In this document: piece by piece, positions 57,432 through 64,000 of the stretch
How positions within the stretch are numbered: position 1 is the stretch's first letter
Layout: each line of letters opens with the position of its first letter
NCBI GenBank assembly: GCA_030532185.1
Contig: JAUNLO010000005.1
Location: forward strand, 1-64,000
DNA from: Eubacteriales bacterium
GTDB lineage: Bacteria > Bacillota_A > Clostridia > Saccharofermentanales > DTU023
Direction: 5' to 3'
Length of the DNA stretch: 64,000 nt
Made by a program: the position numbers and the translations under genes
The notes under the pieces: generated by a model
Seen by the model: the letters and a program-made list of their open reading frames with translations, nothing else
Told to the model about the DNA's origin: nothing
Databases searched by the model: none

Positions 57432-57479
57432 AACTGATTACACCAGGAATTTTTAACTCAAAAGTTAGGGAGTAGCTGA

Positions 57480-58637
57480 ATGGCATATATACAAAAGACT
57501 GATCTGACTCAAAATGGGCAGATCTATATTGATAATATGATGGGCACGCTAGAGGCCGTAATTCCTCCTAAAGAATATAAATCTCACCATGCACCGGCAC
57601 TTCTGGAATTAGCTAATGGTGACATCCTTTGTGCTTGGTTTGCGGGATCATTTGAAGGAAGTGCAGATGTAAGTATTGTTTGTGCGCGACTGCCCCAGGG
57701 CGCGGAAGCCTGGGAGGAGCCCATTCAAATCTCGCACGATCCTCACCGCTCCGAACAAAACCCCTCTTTGTTTTTAGATCCTGATGGGGTGATTTGGGCT
57801 ATGTATACTGCGCAAAAGGATCGAGAAATTGGCAAAGACAATATGCAGTATACATCGCAAATCAGGTGCCAAAAATCCTTTGACAACGGGCGTACCTGGT
57901 CTGATTATGAGACGGTATTTCCAGAGGAGGGGACTTTTGCGCGTCAGCCAATCCAGGTGCTTTCCAATGGTAGGTGGATTTACGGTAACTGGATTTGCCA
58001 AGATTCCCCAGCTGGATTAGCGGGAGATCCCAGTGCCTTTCGTATCTCAGATGATGAAGGAAAAAGCTGGTACCGGGTTGATATGCCGCATAGTCAAGGC
58101 TGCGTTCATCCCAATGTTGTGGAATTAGACTCGAACCATCTGCTTGCTTTCATGCGGAGTCGGAAGGCTGATTATATATATGTGTCACATTCCTATGATT
58201 TTGGAGATACTTGGACACGGCCCATTCCGTCAGAGCTTCCCAACAATAACTCAAGTATCAGTGCGCTTAAACTTAAAAGTGGAAGAGTAGCTATTGCCTA
58301 TAACCATGCTTCTGCACCCGAGTTGGCAAAATCTGGGGTGGCTTGGCCGGGACTTCGCTGTCCGGTATCAGTGGCACTTTCTGAGGATGGTGGAAAAACT
58401 TTCCCCTTAATTCGTCACCTAGAATTTGGAGAAGGCTATGCCGGCAGAGAAAACCGCTGGAGCAACAGTCAATATGAATATCCCTATTTAATGCAGGCTA
58501 GCGATGGTAGTTTACACCTTGCTTTTGCCTACCGAAATCGCCTGGGCATAAAGTGGATGAAGTTTCAGGAAGAAGATGTGATAGGCAAAAAACGCGGTAC
58601 AGGAACCTATAATCCCACCTCTGGTGAGATGCTATAA
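57480..58637 (+). CDS. Asp-box (BNR) sialidase-like protein, cytoplasmic
   Basis: This 385-residue beta-propeller protein has four Asp-box repeats: SFDNGRTW, SDDEGKSW, SYDFGDTW and SEDGGKTF. Sialidases have an Arg in an RIP motif near the N-terminus; here the corresponding stretch is KSHHAPALLELANGDILCAWF, without that Arg. No signal peptide is present, so it acts in the cytoplasm on imported substrate or an intermediate. True sialidase activity is doubtful. It lies 48 nt after the permease gene with GGGAG as ribosome binding site, within the sugar-acid operon. Confidence 0.82.
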   Translation: MAYIQKTDLTQNGQIYIDNMMGTLEAVIPPKEYKSHHAPALLELANGDILCAWFAGSFEGSADVSIVCARLPQGAEAWEEPIQISHDPHRSEQNPSLFLDPDGVIWAMYTAQKDREIGKDNMQYTSQIRCQKSFDNGRTWSDYETVFPEEGTFARQPIQVLSNGRWIYGNWICQDSPAGLAGDPSAFRISDDEGKSWYRVDMPHSQGCVHPNVVELDSNHLLAFMRSRKADYIYVSHSYDFGDTWTRPIPSELPNNNSSISALKLKSGRVAIAYNHASAPELAKSGVAWPGLRCPVSVALSEDGGKTFPLIRHLEFGEGYAGRENRWSNSQYEYPYLMQASDGSLHLAFAYRNRLGIKWMKFQEEDVIGKKRGTGTYNPTSGEML

Positions 58638-58731
58638 AAATGCGATAGGAAACTGATGTCACTTATGTGCTACACACTGAGCTGTACACAAATAGATGAG
58701 GATTGACAACAAGATGGTGGGAGAATCTCCA

Positions 58732-60000
58732 GTGATTAAACTTTTAATTATAGCGGACGATTTTACTGGCGCCTTAGACACGGGAGTCCAATTTTCGTCA
58801 GCAGGCTTGGAGGTAAAGGTAGTTACCTCCAGGGAATATGATCTGGCTGATTACAAGGTAGATGTCTTAGTTTTAGATAGTGAAACCCGACATCTGGGCA
58901 GCGAACTTGCCTATAAAATAGTGTTTGATATCGTTAAAAAGGCAAGAGCTTACGGGGTACCCTGCATCTATAAAAAGACTGACTCCGCTTTGAGAGGAAA
59001 TATTGGTAGTGAACTGCAGGCCTTGCTAGATGCGAGTGGGCATAAACAGCTCCCCTTTCTTCCTGCTCTGCCAAAAATGAGCAGAATTACCCAGAATGGA
59101 GTTCATTATATTGATGGAGTCCCAGTACAAGATAGCGTATTTGGTCAAGACCCTTTCGAGCCTGTGCTTCACTCCTATGTCCCGGACATAATTCGCCTTG
59201 GGACTCAGGTGAAGGTTACTTGTGTACCGGAAGAATCAGAACAAGCTTATTTTAAAGATAGCGATGAGGCTGACGAACCGGAAATTTTGCTCTATGACGC
59301 CACTACAGATGAAAGTCTGATGTCGGCAGCGGTAAAACTTAAGCAAGAGGGGAAGATGGCTATTCTTGCTGGCTGTTCTGGACTAGCAGCTACTCTGCCC
59401 GAACTTTTAGACTTAAAGGGCAAAGCACCGAGGGCAGCCTTGGAGAAAAAACAGAGCTTTTTGGTTGCCTGCGGCAGCGTAAATCCCATCACAAGTAATC
59501 AGTTGACTTATGCAGAACGGCACGGCTTCAAAAGACAATACCTTTCAGCGGAGCAGAAACTAGATCCTCTGTACTGGAGGAGCCAGAAGGGTAGGGTGGA
59601 AAAAGAAAGACTTTTAGGTAAGGTTAAGCAAAATCGACTTTTCATCCTAGATACCAATGATTTTCCTGAAAAAAATGCGACTCAACATTATGCCTCAACT
59701 CATAAAATCAAGGAAAATGAGTTGCGAAGGCGGATTACAGAGTCTTTGGGTGATATCTTGGCCAATATTTTAGACGACGGAAGCAGTAGGAGCTTAATGG
59801 TCGTGGGTGGAGATACCCTAATGGGATTTTTAAGCAAGATTGGGGTTACTGAGGTAGAGCCGGTAGCTGAAATTCTGCCAGGAACAGTGGTGTCTAGATT
59901 TCAAAGTAAAGGAAGAACTCACCAGATTATTTCTAAATCAGGAGGATTTGGTGACAAAGAATTGCTGGTGAGACTGGCAAACATAACAACAGGAATATAA
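58732..60000 (+). CDS. Four-carbon acid sugar kinase family protein (DUF1537)
   Basis: This 422-residue ATP-dependent kinase belongs to the OtnK/DtnK family, which phosphorylates D-erythronate, D- or L-threonate or related acids at C4. Motifs are LLIIADDFTGALDTGVQF (N-terminal substrate domain), YKKTDSALRGNIGSEL, LPALPKMSRITQNGVHYIDGVPVQDS and the C-terminal SLMVVGGDTLMG and KSGGFGDKELL. I chose GTG 58732 (GGGAG 8 nt upstream) because the protein then starts at the family position; ATGs at 58696 and 58714 are possible. PdxA2 downstream is its usual partner. Confidence 0.9.
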   Translation: MIKLLIIADDFTGALDTGVQFSSAGLEVKVVTSREYDLADYKVDVLVLDSETRHLGSELAYKIVFDIVKKARAYGVPCIYKKTDSALRGNIGSELQALLDASGHKQLPFLPALPKMSRITQNGVHYIDGVPVQDSVFGQDPFEPVLHSYVPDIIRLGTQVKVTCVPEESEQAYFKDSDEADEPEILLYDATTDESLMSAAVKLKQEGKMAILAGCSGLAATLPELLDLKGKAPRAALEKKQSFLVACGSVNPITSNQLTYAERHGFKRQYLSAEQKLDPLYWRSQKGRVEKERLLGKVKQNRLFILDTNDFPEKNATQHYASTHKIKENELRRRITESLGDILANILDDGSSRSLMVVGGDTLMGFLSKIGVTEVEPVAEILPGTVVSRFQSKGRTHQIISKSGGFGDKELLVRLANITTGI

Positions 60001-60015
60001 GAAAGAGAAAGAAAT

Positions 60016-61170
60016 ATGCTTAGTCAATATACTTTACAGATGCCCAAATGTGTTTATGGGGGCGAAAATGCTTTGGAGAATCTTCGCCAGATTGTAAGAC
60101 CATACAAGAAGGTAGCTATTTTTGCCGACCAGGGTATTGTTGCGGCAGGTCTTACGGATAGCGTTATAGCAGAGCTGGAGATAGCAGAGAAAGCATACAC
60201 AATTTTTGCTGATATTGAGGCGGAACCCTCCTATCTTCAGGTGCAAAAATTAGTAGATGAATTTAAACATTCTAGCTGTGATTTTATTGTCGCTATTGGC
60301 GGTGGCTCGGTTATGGATACGGCCAAGCTGGCCTCTCTACTAGTGACAGATGACTATGGTGTGAAAGAACTGCTGGATAAGCCTCTTTTAGCTACTAAAT
60401 GTGTAGAGACTCTCTTAATCCCTACGACTGCCGGGACTGGTTCAGAGGCTACGTCGAATGCGATTGTAGGCGTACCGGAGCAAGAGGTAAAGATTGGTAT
60501 TGTCAATGCGGAAATGATCGCGGACTATGTAATTCTTGATCCCGTAATGATTAAAAATTTACCCCGACCCATTGCAGCCTCTACTGGTATTGATGCCTTA
60601 TGCCATGCAATTGAGTGCTATACCTCTAAGAAAGCTAACAATTTCAGCGATATGTTCGCCCTGCGTGCCTTGGACCTTATTCTTAATAACATCGAAGAAG
60701 CATGTTCAGACAAAGAGGCTATCAAGGCCAAAATCCTTATGCAGACAGCAAGTTTCTTTGCCGGAGTTGCCATTACGGCTTCTGGCACGACTGCTGTGCA
60801 TGCCCTAAGTTATCCCATGGGTGGGAAATATCATATACCTCATGGGATTGCCAATGCCGTTCTTTTAATTCCCGTGATGAAATTTAATGAACCCTTTATA
60901 CGGGAAAAACTTGCAGAATGCTATGATGCCTGCGTCCACGGCGAGAAAACTTGTAACAGCCTAGAAGAAAAAAGTGCCTATATGATTCAGTGGATGGAGA
61001 GCATTGTAAGGCGACTTGATATTCCAACTTCTTATAGAGAGTGGGAGGTCACTAGGGAAGATTTAGATGGTCTCGTAGAGGCGGGTATGCAGCAGCAGAG
61101 ACTGCTTGTCAATAATATGCGAGAAATTACGTCGGAAGACGCACGAGCAATCTACGGCCAGGTTATTTAA
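60016..61170 (+). CDS. Iron-type (group III) alcohol dehydrogenase
   Basis: This 384-residue NAD(P)-dependent enzyme has the nucleotide motif AIGGGSVMDTAK (about 93-104), TTAGTGSEAT and metal-binding residues in ASTGIDALCHAIECYTSKKAN and HALSYPMGGKYHIPHGIANA (Asp and three His). It oxidises or reduces a small alcohol, aldehyde or semialdehyde. In this operon it probably converts the imported compound to or from a sugar acid. The ribosome binding site is weak and the gene starts 15 nt after the kinase stop. Confidence 0.92.
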   Translation: MLSQYTLQMPKCVYGGENALENLRQIVRPYKKVAIFADQGIVAAGLTDSVIAELEIAEKAYTIFADIEAEPSYLQVQKLVDEFKHSSCDFIVAIGGGSVMDTAKLASLLVTDDYGVKELLDKPLLATKCVETLLIPTTAGTGSEATSNAIVGVPEQEVKIGIVNAEMIADYVILDPVMIKNLPRPIAASTGIDALCHAIECYTSKKANNFSDMFALRALDLILNNIEEACSDKEAIKAKILMQTASFFAGVAITASGTTAVHALSYPMGGKYHIPHGIANAVLLIPVMKFNEPFIREKLAECYDACVHGEKTCNSLEEKSAYMIQWMESIVRRLDIPTSYREWEVTREDLDGLVEAGMQQQRLLVNNMREITSEDARAIYGQVI

Positions 61171-61234
61171 TTTTCCTAGGGAAAATATTCGTCAAATCAT
61201 AAGAGAGCAAGAGCAAACAGGAGGAGATATGGAT

Positions 61235-62146
61235 ATGGCAAACTCTGCGATAAAAGGCATCATTGCACCCATTCTGACTCCCATGACAGAGGGAGATCAA
61301 AGGATAAACACGGACATCCTGAGGGAGGAGATTGAGAGATTAATTGCATCTGGCGTAGATGGTATTTTTTGTTTTGGTACTAATGGTGAGGGCTATATTC
61401 TCAGCGAGCATGAGAAGTATGAGCTGCTTGAGGCTGCAGTAGATCAAGTGAAAGGTCGAATTTCCGTATATGCGGGCACGGGATGTATATCTACTGAAGA
61501 CACGATTCGCCTATCTAGGACAGCTCAAAAATTGGGGGCAGATATTCTCTCCATCATCACACCATACTTTGCCCTAGCTTCGCAGAAAGAACTTTATGAT
61601 CATTACTCAGAAGTAGCAAAACACGTAGATATTCCCATTGTGCTATACAACATACCCGCTCGCACAGGTAATAAGTTACTGCCTGAAACGGTAGCAAAAC
61701 TAGCCAAAGATGTCGATGTCATCAGGGGAGTCAAAGACTCTAGTGGTGACTTAGACAATTTACTTGCTTATATCGAGCAGACCAAGAATCTCGCTAAAGA
61801 TTTTAAGGTCTTATCTGGCAATGATTCCTTGATCCTGAAAACTCTATTGGCGGGTGGAGCAGGTGGTATTGCGGGGTGCGCAAATGTCTATCCGCATGTC
61901 CTTTCTTCCATCTACGATTTATTCATGGAGGGGAAAATTGAGGAAGCTGAGCAAGCCCAGGCATCCATTGCAAGCTTCCGGGCTGTCTTTAAATATGGAA
62001 ATCCCAATACGATTGTCAAAAAGGCTGTCAAGTTTTTAGGCTATGCGGTAGGTGACTGTCGCAGACCCTTTAATTACTTGTCTGAAGAAGGGGTTAGGGA
62101 GCTGAAAACAGTTCTAGAAGAGAATCAAAAAGCAGGAATGTGTTAA
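61235..62146 (+). CDS. DapA-family lyase/aldolase
   Basis: This 303-residue TIM-barrel enzyme of the dihydrodipicolinate synthase/N-acetylneuraminate lyase superfamily forms a Schiff base between Lys in IRGVKDSSGD (about residue 167) and a 2-keto acid. Other motifs are FGTNGEGYILSEHE and YNIPARTG with the catalytic Tyr. Family members cleave or condense keto acids; in a catabolic operon a sugar-acid aldolase or dehydratase is more likely than lysine synthesis. I chose ATG 61235, since GGAGGAG is too close to ATG 61229; the longer frame to 61106 overlaps the ADH gene. Confidence 0.9.
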   Translation: MANSAIKGIIAPILTPMTEGDQRINTDILREEIERLIASGVDGIFCFGTNGEGYILSEHEKYELLEAAVDQVKGRISVYAGTGCISTEDTIRLSRTAQKLGADILSIITPYFALASQKELYDHYSEVAKHVDIPIVLYNIPARTGNKLLPETVAKLAKDVDVIRGVKDSSGDLDNLLAYIEQTKNLAKDFKVLSGNDSLILKTLLAGGAGGIAGCANVYPHVLSSIYDLFMEGKIEEAEQAQASIASFRAVFKYGNPNTIVKKAVKFLGYAVGDCRRPFNYLSEEGVRELKTVLEENQKAGMC

Positions 62147-62188
62147 TTAATTTTCGCTAGTAAGGAAAAGAGCAAAGGAGAAAATGAA

Positions 62189-63271
62189 ATGATTGAGAGA
62201 CCAATTCTTGGTATTAGCATGGGAGATCCCTTTGGTAACGGTCCGGAAATTACAGTCAAAGCCTTGAATGACCAGAGTGTATACGAGCGCTGTCGCCCGC
62301 TGGTGGTTGGGGACAAGTCGAGTATGGAGTATGCGTTGGCTGTAGCAAAGAAGCTTAATGGTATTGACCTAAAATTAAATTGTGTAAATACTCCTGCGGA
62401 AGCCAGGTATGTTTACGGAACTATAGACCTGCTAGATTTGGGTCTGGTGTCGGTGGATGAAATTCCTCAAACCATAAATGAGGAGCAAGCTCAGCCCTTT
62501 GGCATTGGAGCCAGTAAGCTGGGAGGGGAGGCTTCCTTCCAATATATTGTTAAAGTGATTGAACTGGCTATGTCTGGACAGATTCACGCCACAGTTACGA
62601 ATGCGATTTCTAAAGAAGCCATTAATATGGCAGGTCACCACTATTCAGGCCACACTGAAATCTACGCCCACTATACTCATACCGATAAATATGCCATGAT
62701 GCTGGCACATGAAGATTTGAGGGTCGTGCATGTGTCAACACATGTATCGCTGCGTGAAGCTTGCGACCGAGTAAAAAAGCAGCGAGTGCTTGACTGTATC
62801 CATATGGCTCATGAAGCCATGAAAGATATAGGTATCGAGAATCCCAAGATAGGTGTGGCGGGCTTGAATCCCCACTGTGGAGAAGAAGGGATGTTTGGCC
62901 GCGAGGAAATTGAAGAAATTCAGCCTGCTATTGATGAGGCTCTGAAGGAAGGAATAAATATCCCTGATAAAAAACCAACGCCACCAGATACAGTGTTCTC
63001 CAAGGCTCTCGGGGCTTGGTACGATATTGTAGTAGTTATGTACCACGACCAAGGGCATATCCCTCTAAAAATCAAAGGCTTTGTCTACAATAAGGAAGAG
63101 CAACATTGGGAGGCCGTAGCAGGCATCAATGTCACACTAGGACTTCCTATCATCCGAGCATCTGTGGACCATGGAACGGGCTTCGGCCATGCAGGATCCG
63201 GCCAGGCCAACGAACTCAGTCTGGTGAATGCTATGGATTATGCCATCCTACTGGGAGCACATAAGGGATAA
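62189..63271 (+). CDS. pdxA2: PdxA2-type 4-phospho-sugar-acid dehydrogenase
   Basis: This 360-residue NAD-dependent enzyme is homologous to 4-hydroxythreonine-4-phosphate dehydrogenase: ISMGDPFGNGPEITVKAL, NAISKEAINMAGHHYSGHTEIYAH, AGLNPHCGEEGMFGREE and VMYHDQGHIPLKI carry the metal-binding His. Next to a DUF1537 kinase the PdxA2 role is expected: oxidation of 4-phospho-D-threonate or -erythronate followed by decarboxylation to dihydroxyacetone phosphate. A pyridoxal-synthesis role is unlikely in this operon. AAAGGAG precedes the ATG; it is the last gene and a strong terminator follows. Confidence 0.92.
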   Translation: MIERPILGISMGDPFGNGPEITVKALNDQSVYERCRPLVVGDKSSMEYALAVAKKLNGIDLKLNCVNTPAEARYVYGTIDLLDLGLVSVDEIPQTINEEQAQPFGIGASKLGGEASFQYIVKVIELAMSGQIHATVTNAISKEAINMAGHHYSGHTEIYAHYTHTDKYAMMLAHEDLRVVHVSTHVSLREACDRVKKQRVLDCIHMAHEAMKDIGIENPKIGVAGLNPHCGEEGMFGREEIEEIQPAIDEALKEGINIPDKKPTPPDTVFSKALGAWYDIVVVMYHDQGHIPLKIKGFVYNKEEQHWEAVAGINVTLGLPIIRASVDHGTGFGHAGSGQANELSLVNAMDYAILLGAHKG

Positions 63272-63277
63272 GTTAAA

Positions 63278-63311
63278 AATAGGGGGTGCCTCCGGAAAGA
63301 CACCCCCTATT
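63278..63311. terminator. Terminator at the end of the sugar-acid operon
   Basis: AATAGGGGGTG (63278-63288) and CACCCCCTATT (63301-63311) form an 11-pair stem. It lies between convergent genes and probably serves both. Confidence 0.88.
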
Positions 63312-63358
63312 CTGTTTACAGACTTTATTGGAGAACTTAAGACTTACTATAAGACTTA

Positions 63359-64000
63359 TTATTCAGCAATATCTACACGAGTCTTAGCAGACCGAGCCAT
63401 GATGACATCGTCTTCTACCTGGATGAGGTAGACATCATATCTCTTGCCTTTTTCCAGATTGTTTACGGTTACGCCTTCCTCACTGAAGCTAACGTCTTCA
63501 TACTGAACGAATTCGCCCTTGTTTTCCGAGAGGTAGACAAAGTGGCCAGCGCCATCAGCAGGTACACCTTCCAGTTGAAGGACGATTTGATTGTCGTTAG
63601 CAGTAGCTTCGGTTACTTCGATTTTTTCGGCGAATTTAAATACGCGGAAGGGTTGGGTGAAGGCTAGGCCAGTTTCGCTTTCGAGCTCGGCGCGGACATA
63701 AGAGTTAACTTCGGTACCAAAGAAGTCGTCCAGGTCGATCATTTCACCGGTAGCAATAACTTTACCGTCAGCAATCCATTCGATTTTGTCAAAGTCAGTC
63801 CCTTCGATGGTGATGGTTTTTTCAACCTGGTCTACTACGATATTGGTGATAGCAGGAGTGGTCTGCTCGAGCATGTACAGGGTGCTTTCGTTACCGGAAC
63901 CAGGAGCTTCACTACCATCAGGCAGAATAGCGTTAATGCCTTCGTTACGAGCTACGCGGGTTACACCGTAGAAGGCGCCATTTTCCATGGCCTTGCGGGT
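63359..64000 (-). CDS. C-terminal part of a probable PHP-type (CehA/McbA-like) metallohydrolase, partial
   Basis: The frame runs off the right edge, so at least 213 C-terminal residues are visible. They begin TRKAMENGAFYGVTRVA and continue with an Ig-like segment, TPAITNIVVDQVEKTITIEGTDFDKIEWIADGKVIATG, then VNSYVRAELESETGLAFTQPFRVF. This pattern of a short helix with GxFY, a beta-sandwich and a YVRAEL...G.AFTQP end is typical of CehA/McbA-like PHP hydrolases, whose metal site would lie outside the window. A fibronectin-like domain (VNNLEKGKRYDVYLIQVED) ends the protein. It is probably exported. Confidence 0.6.
   Translation of the reverse strand, partial: TRKAMENGAFYGVTRVARNEGINAILPDGSEAPGSGNESTLYMLEQTTPAITNIVVDQVEKTITIEGTDFDKIEWIADGKVIATGEMIDLDDFFGTEVNSYVRAELESETGLAFTQPFRVFKFAEKIEVTEATANDNQIVLQLEGVPADGAGHFVYLSENKGEFVQYEDVSFSEEGVTVNNLEKGKRYDVYLIQVEDDVIMARSAKTRVDIAE

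Overview
The window looks like chromosome from an anaerobic, single-membrane member of the Bacillota, most likely class Clostridia. The reasons are: a SCIFF ribosomal peptide with its radical-SAM maturase; a selenocysteine tRNA; lipobox-type substrate-binding proteins; GlpP-type antitermination; TPP-riboswitch control; and strong AGGAGG-like ribosome binding sites. The genus cannot be told from the sequence. There is no rRNA, CRISPR array, intact IS element, prophage or replication origin.

Left edge (1-1.0 kb): an A+T-rich stretch with a possible 58-codon fragment, a CPCC zinc-ribbon protein, a 16-bp repeat pair and tRNA-Sec. 1.2-5.8 kb: an ornithine-racemase-like protein whose PLP lysine seems to be missing, then a promoter, TPP riboswitch and terminator that control a ThiXYZ-type pyrimidine/thiamine-precursor ABC importer. 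A perfect 25-bp direct repeat flanks that unit. 5.9-19.9 kb: tRNA-Ser, then a large glycerol/dihydroxyacetone region. It holds PTS-dependent dihydroxyacetone kinase (dhaK, dhaL and a DhaM-HPr-EI fusion), ahpC, the three-gene GlpA-like/FAD-oxidoreductase/DUF1667 set, the divergent antiterminator gene glpP, an AhpF-N-terminal-like redox protein, a small Cys-repeat protein, glpF and glpK. Imported glycerol would be phosphorylated by GlpK and oxidised to dihydroxyacetone phosphate, the same product DhaKLM makes from dihydroxyacetone.

19.9-25.6 kb: leuS, a TraX-like membrane protein, an MreB-type actin, a DUF436 protein and a small membrane protein. 25.7-35.2 kb: a leftward unit of a ROK regulator (apparent ATT start), M81 metallopeptidase, oligopeptide-type ABC importer and GH29 alpha-L-fucosidase, possibly for fucosylated peptides or glycans. 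35.5-40 kb: cutC, rho with a long charged insert, and a patatin phospholipase with a repetitive amphipathic N-terminus. 40.7-52.1 kb: two heterodimeric ABC exporters on either side of the SCIFF peptide, its radical-SAM maturase (apparent CTG start), an Orn/Lys/Arg decarboxylase-like protein and 5-formyl-THF cyclo-ligase.

52.2-63.3 kb: a visibly more A+T-rich catabolic island. A PrpR-N/AAA/Fis-type regulator without the GAFTGA motif is divergent from a TAXI-TRAP transporter, an Asp-box (BNR) protein, a four-carbon acid-sugar kinase, an iron-type alcohol dehydrogenase, a DapA-family lyase and PdxA2. The intergenic region carries at least five TGAAACG-like heptamers. Kinase plus PdxA2 predicts breakdown of a four-carbon sugar acid, or something converted to one, to dihydroxyacetone phosphate. 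This island and the SCIFF locus are the best candidates for undescribed biology. The right edge holds the C-terminal part of a probable PHP-type metallohydrolase.
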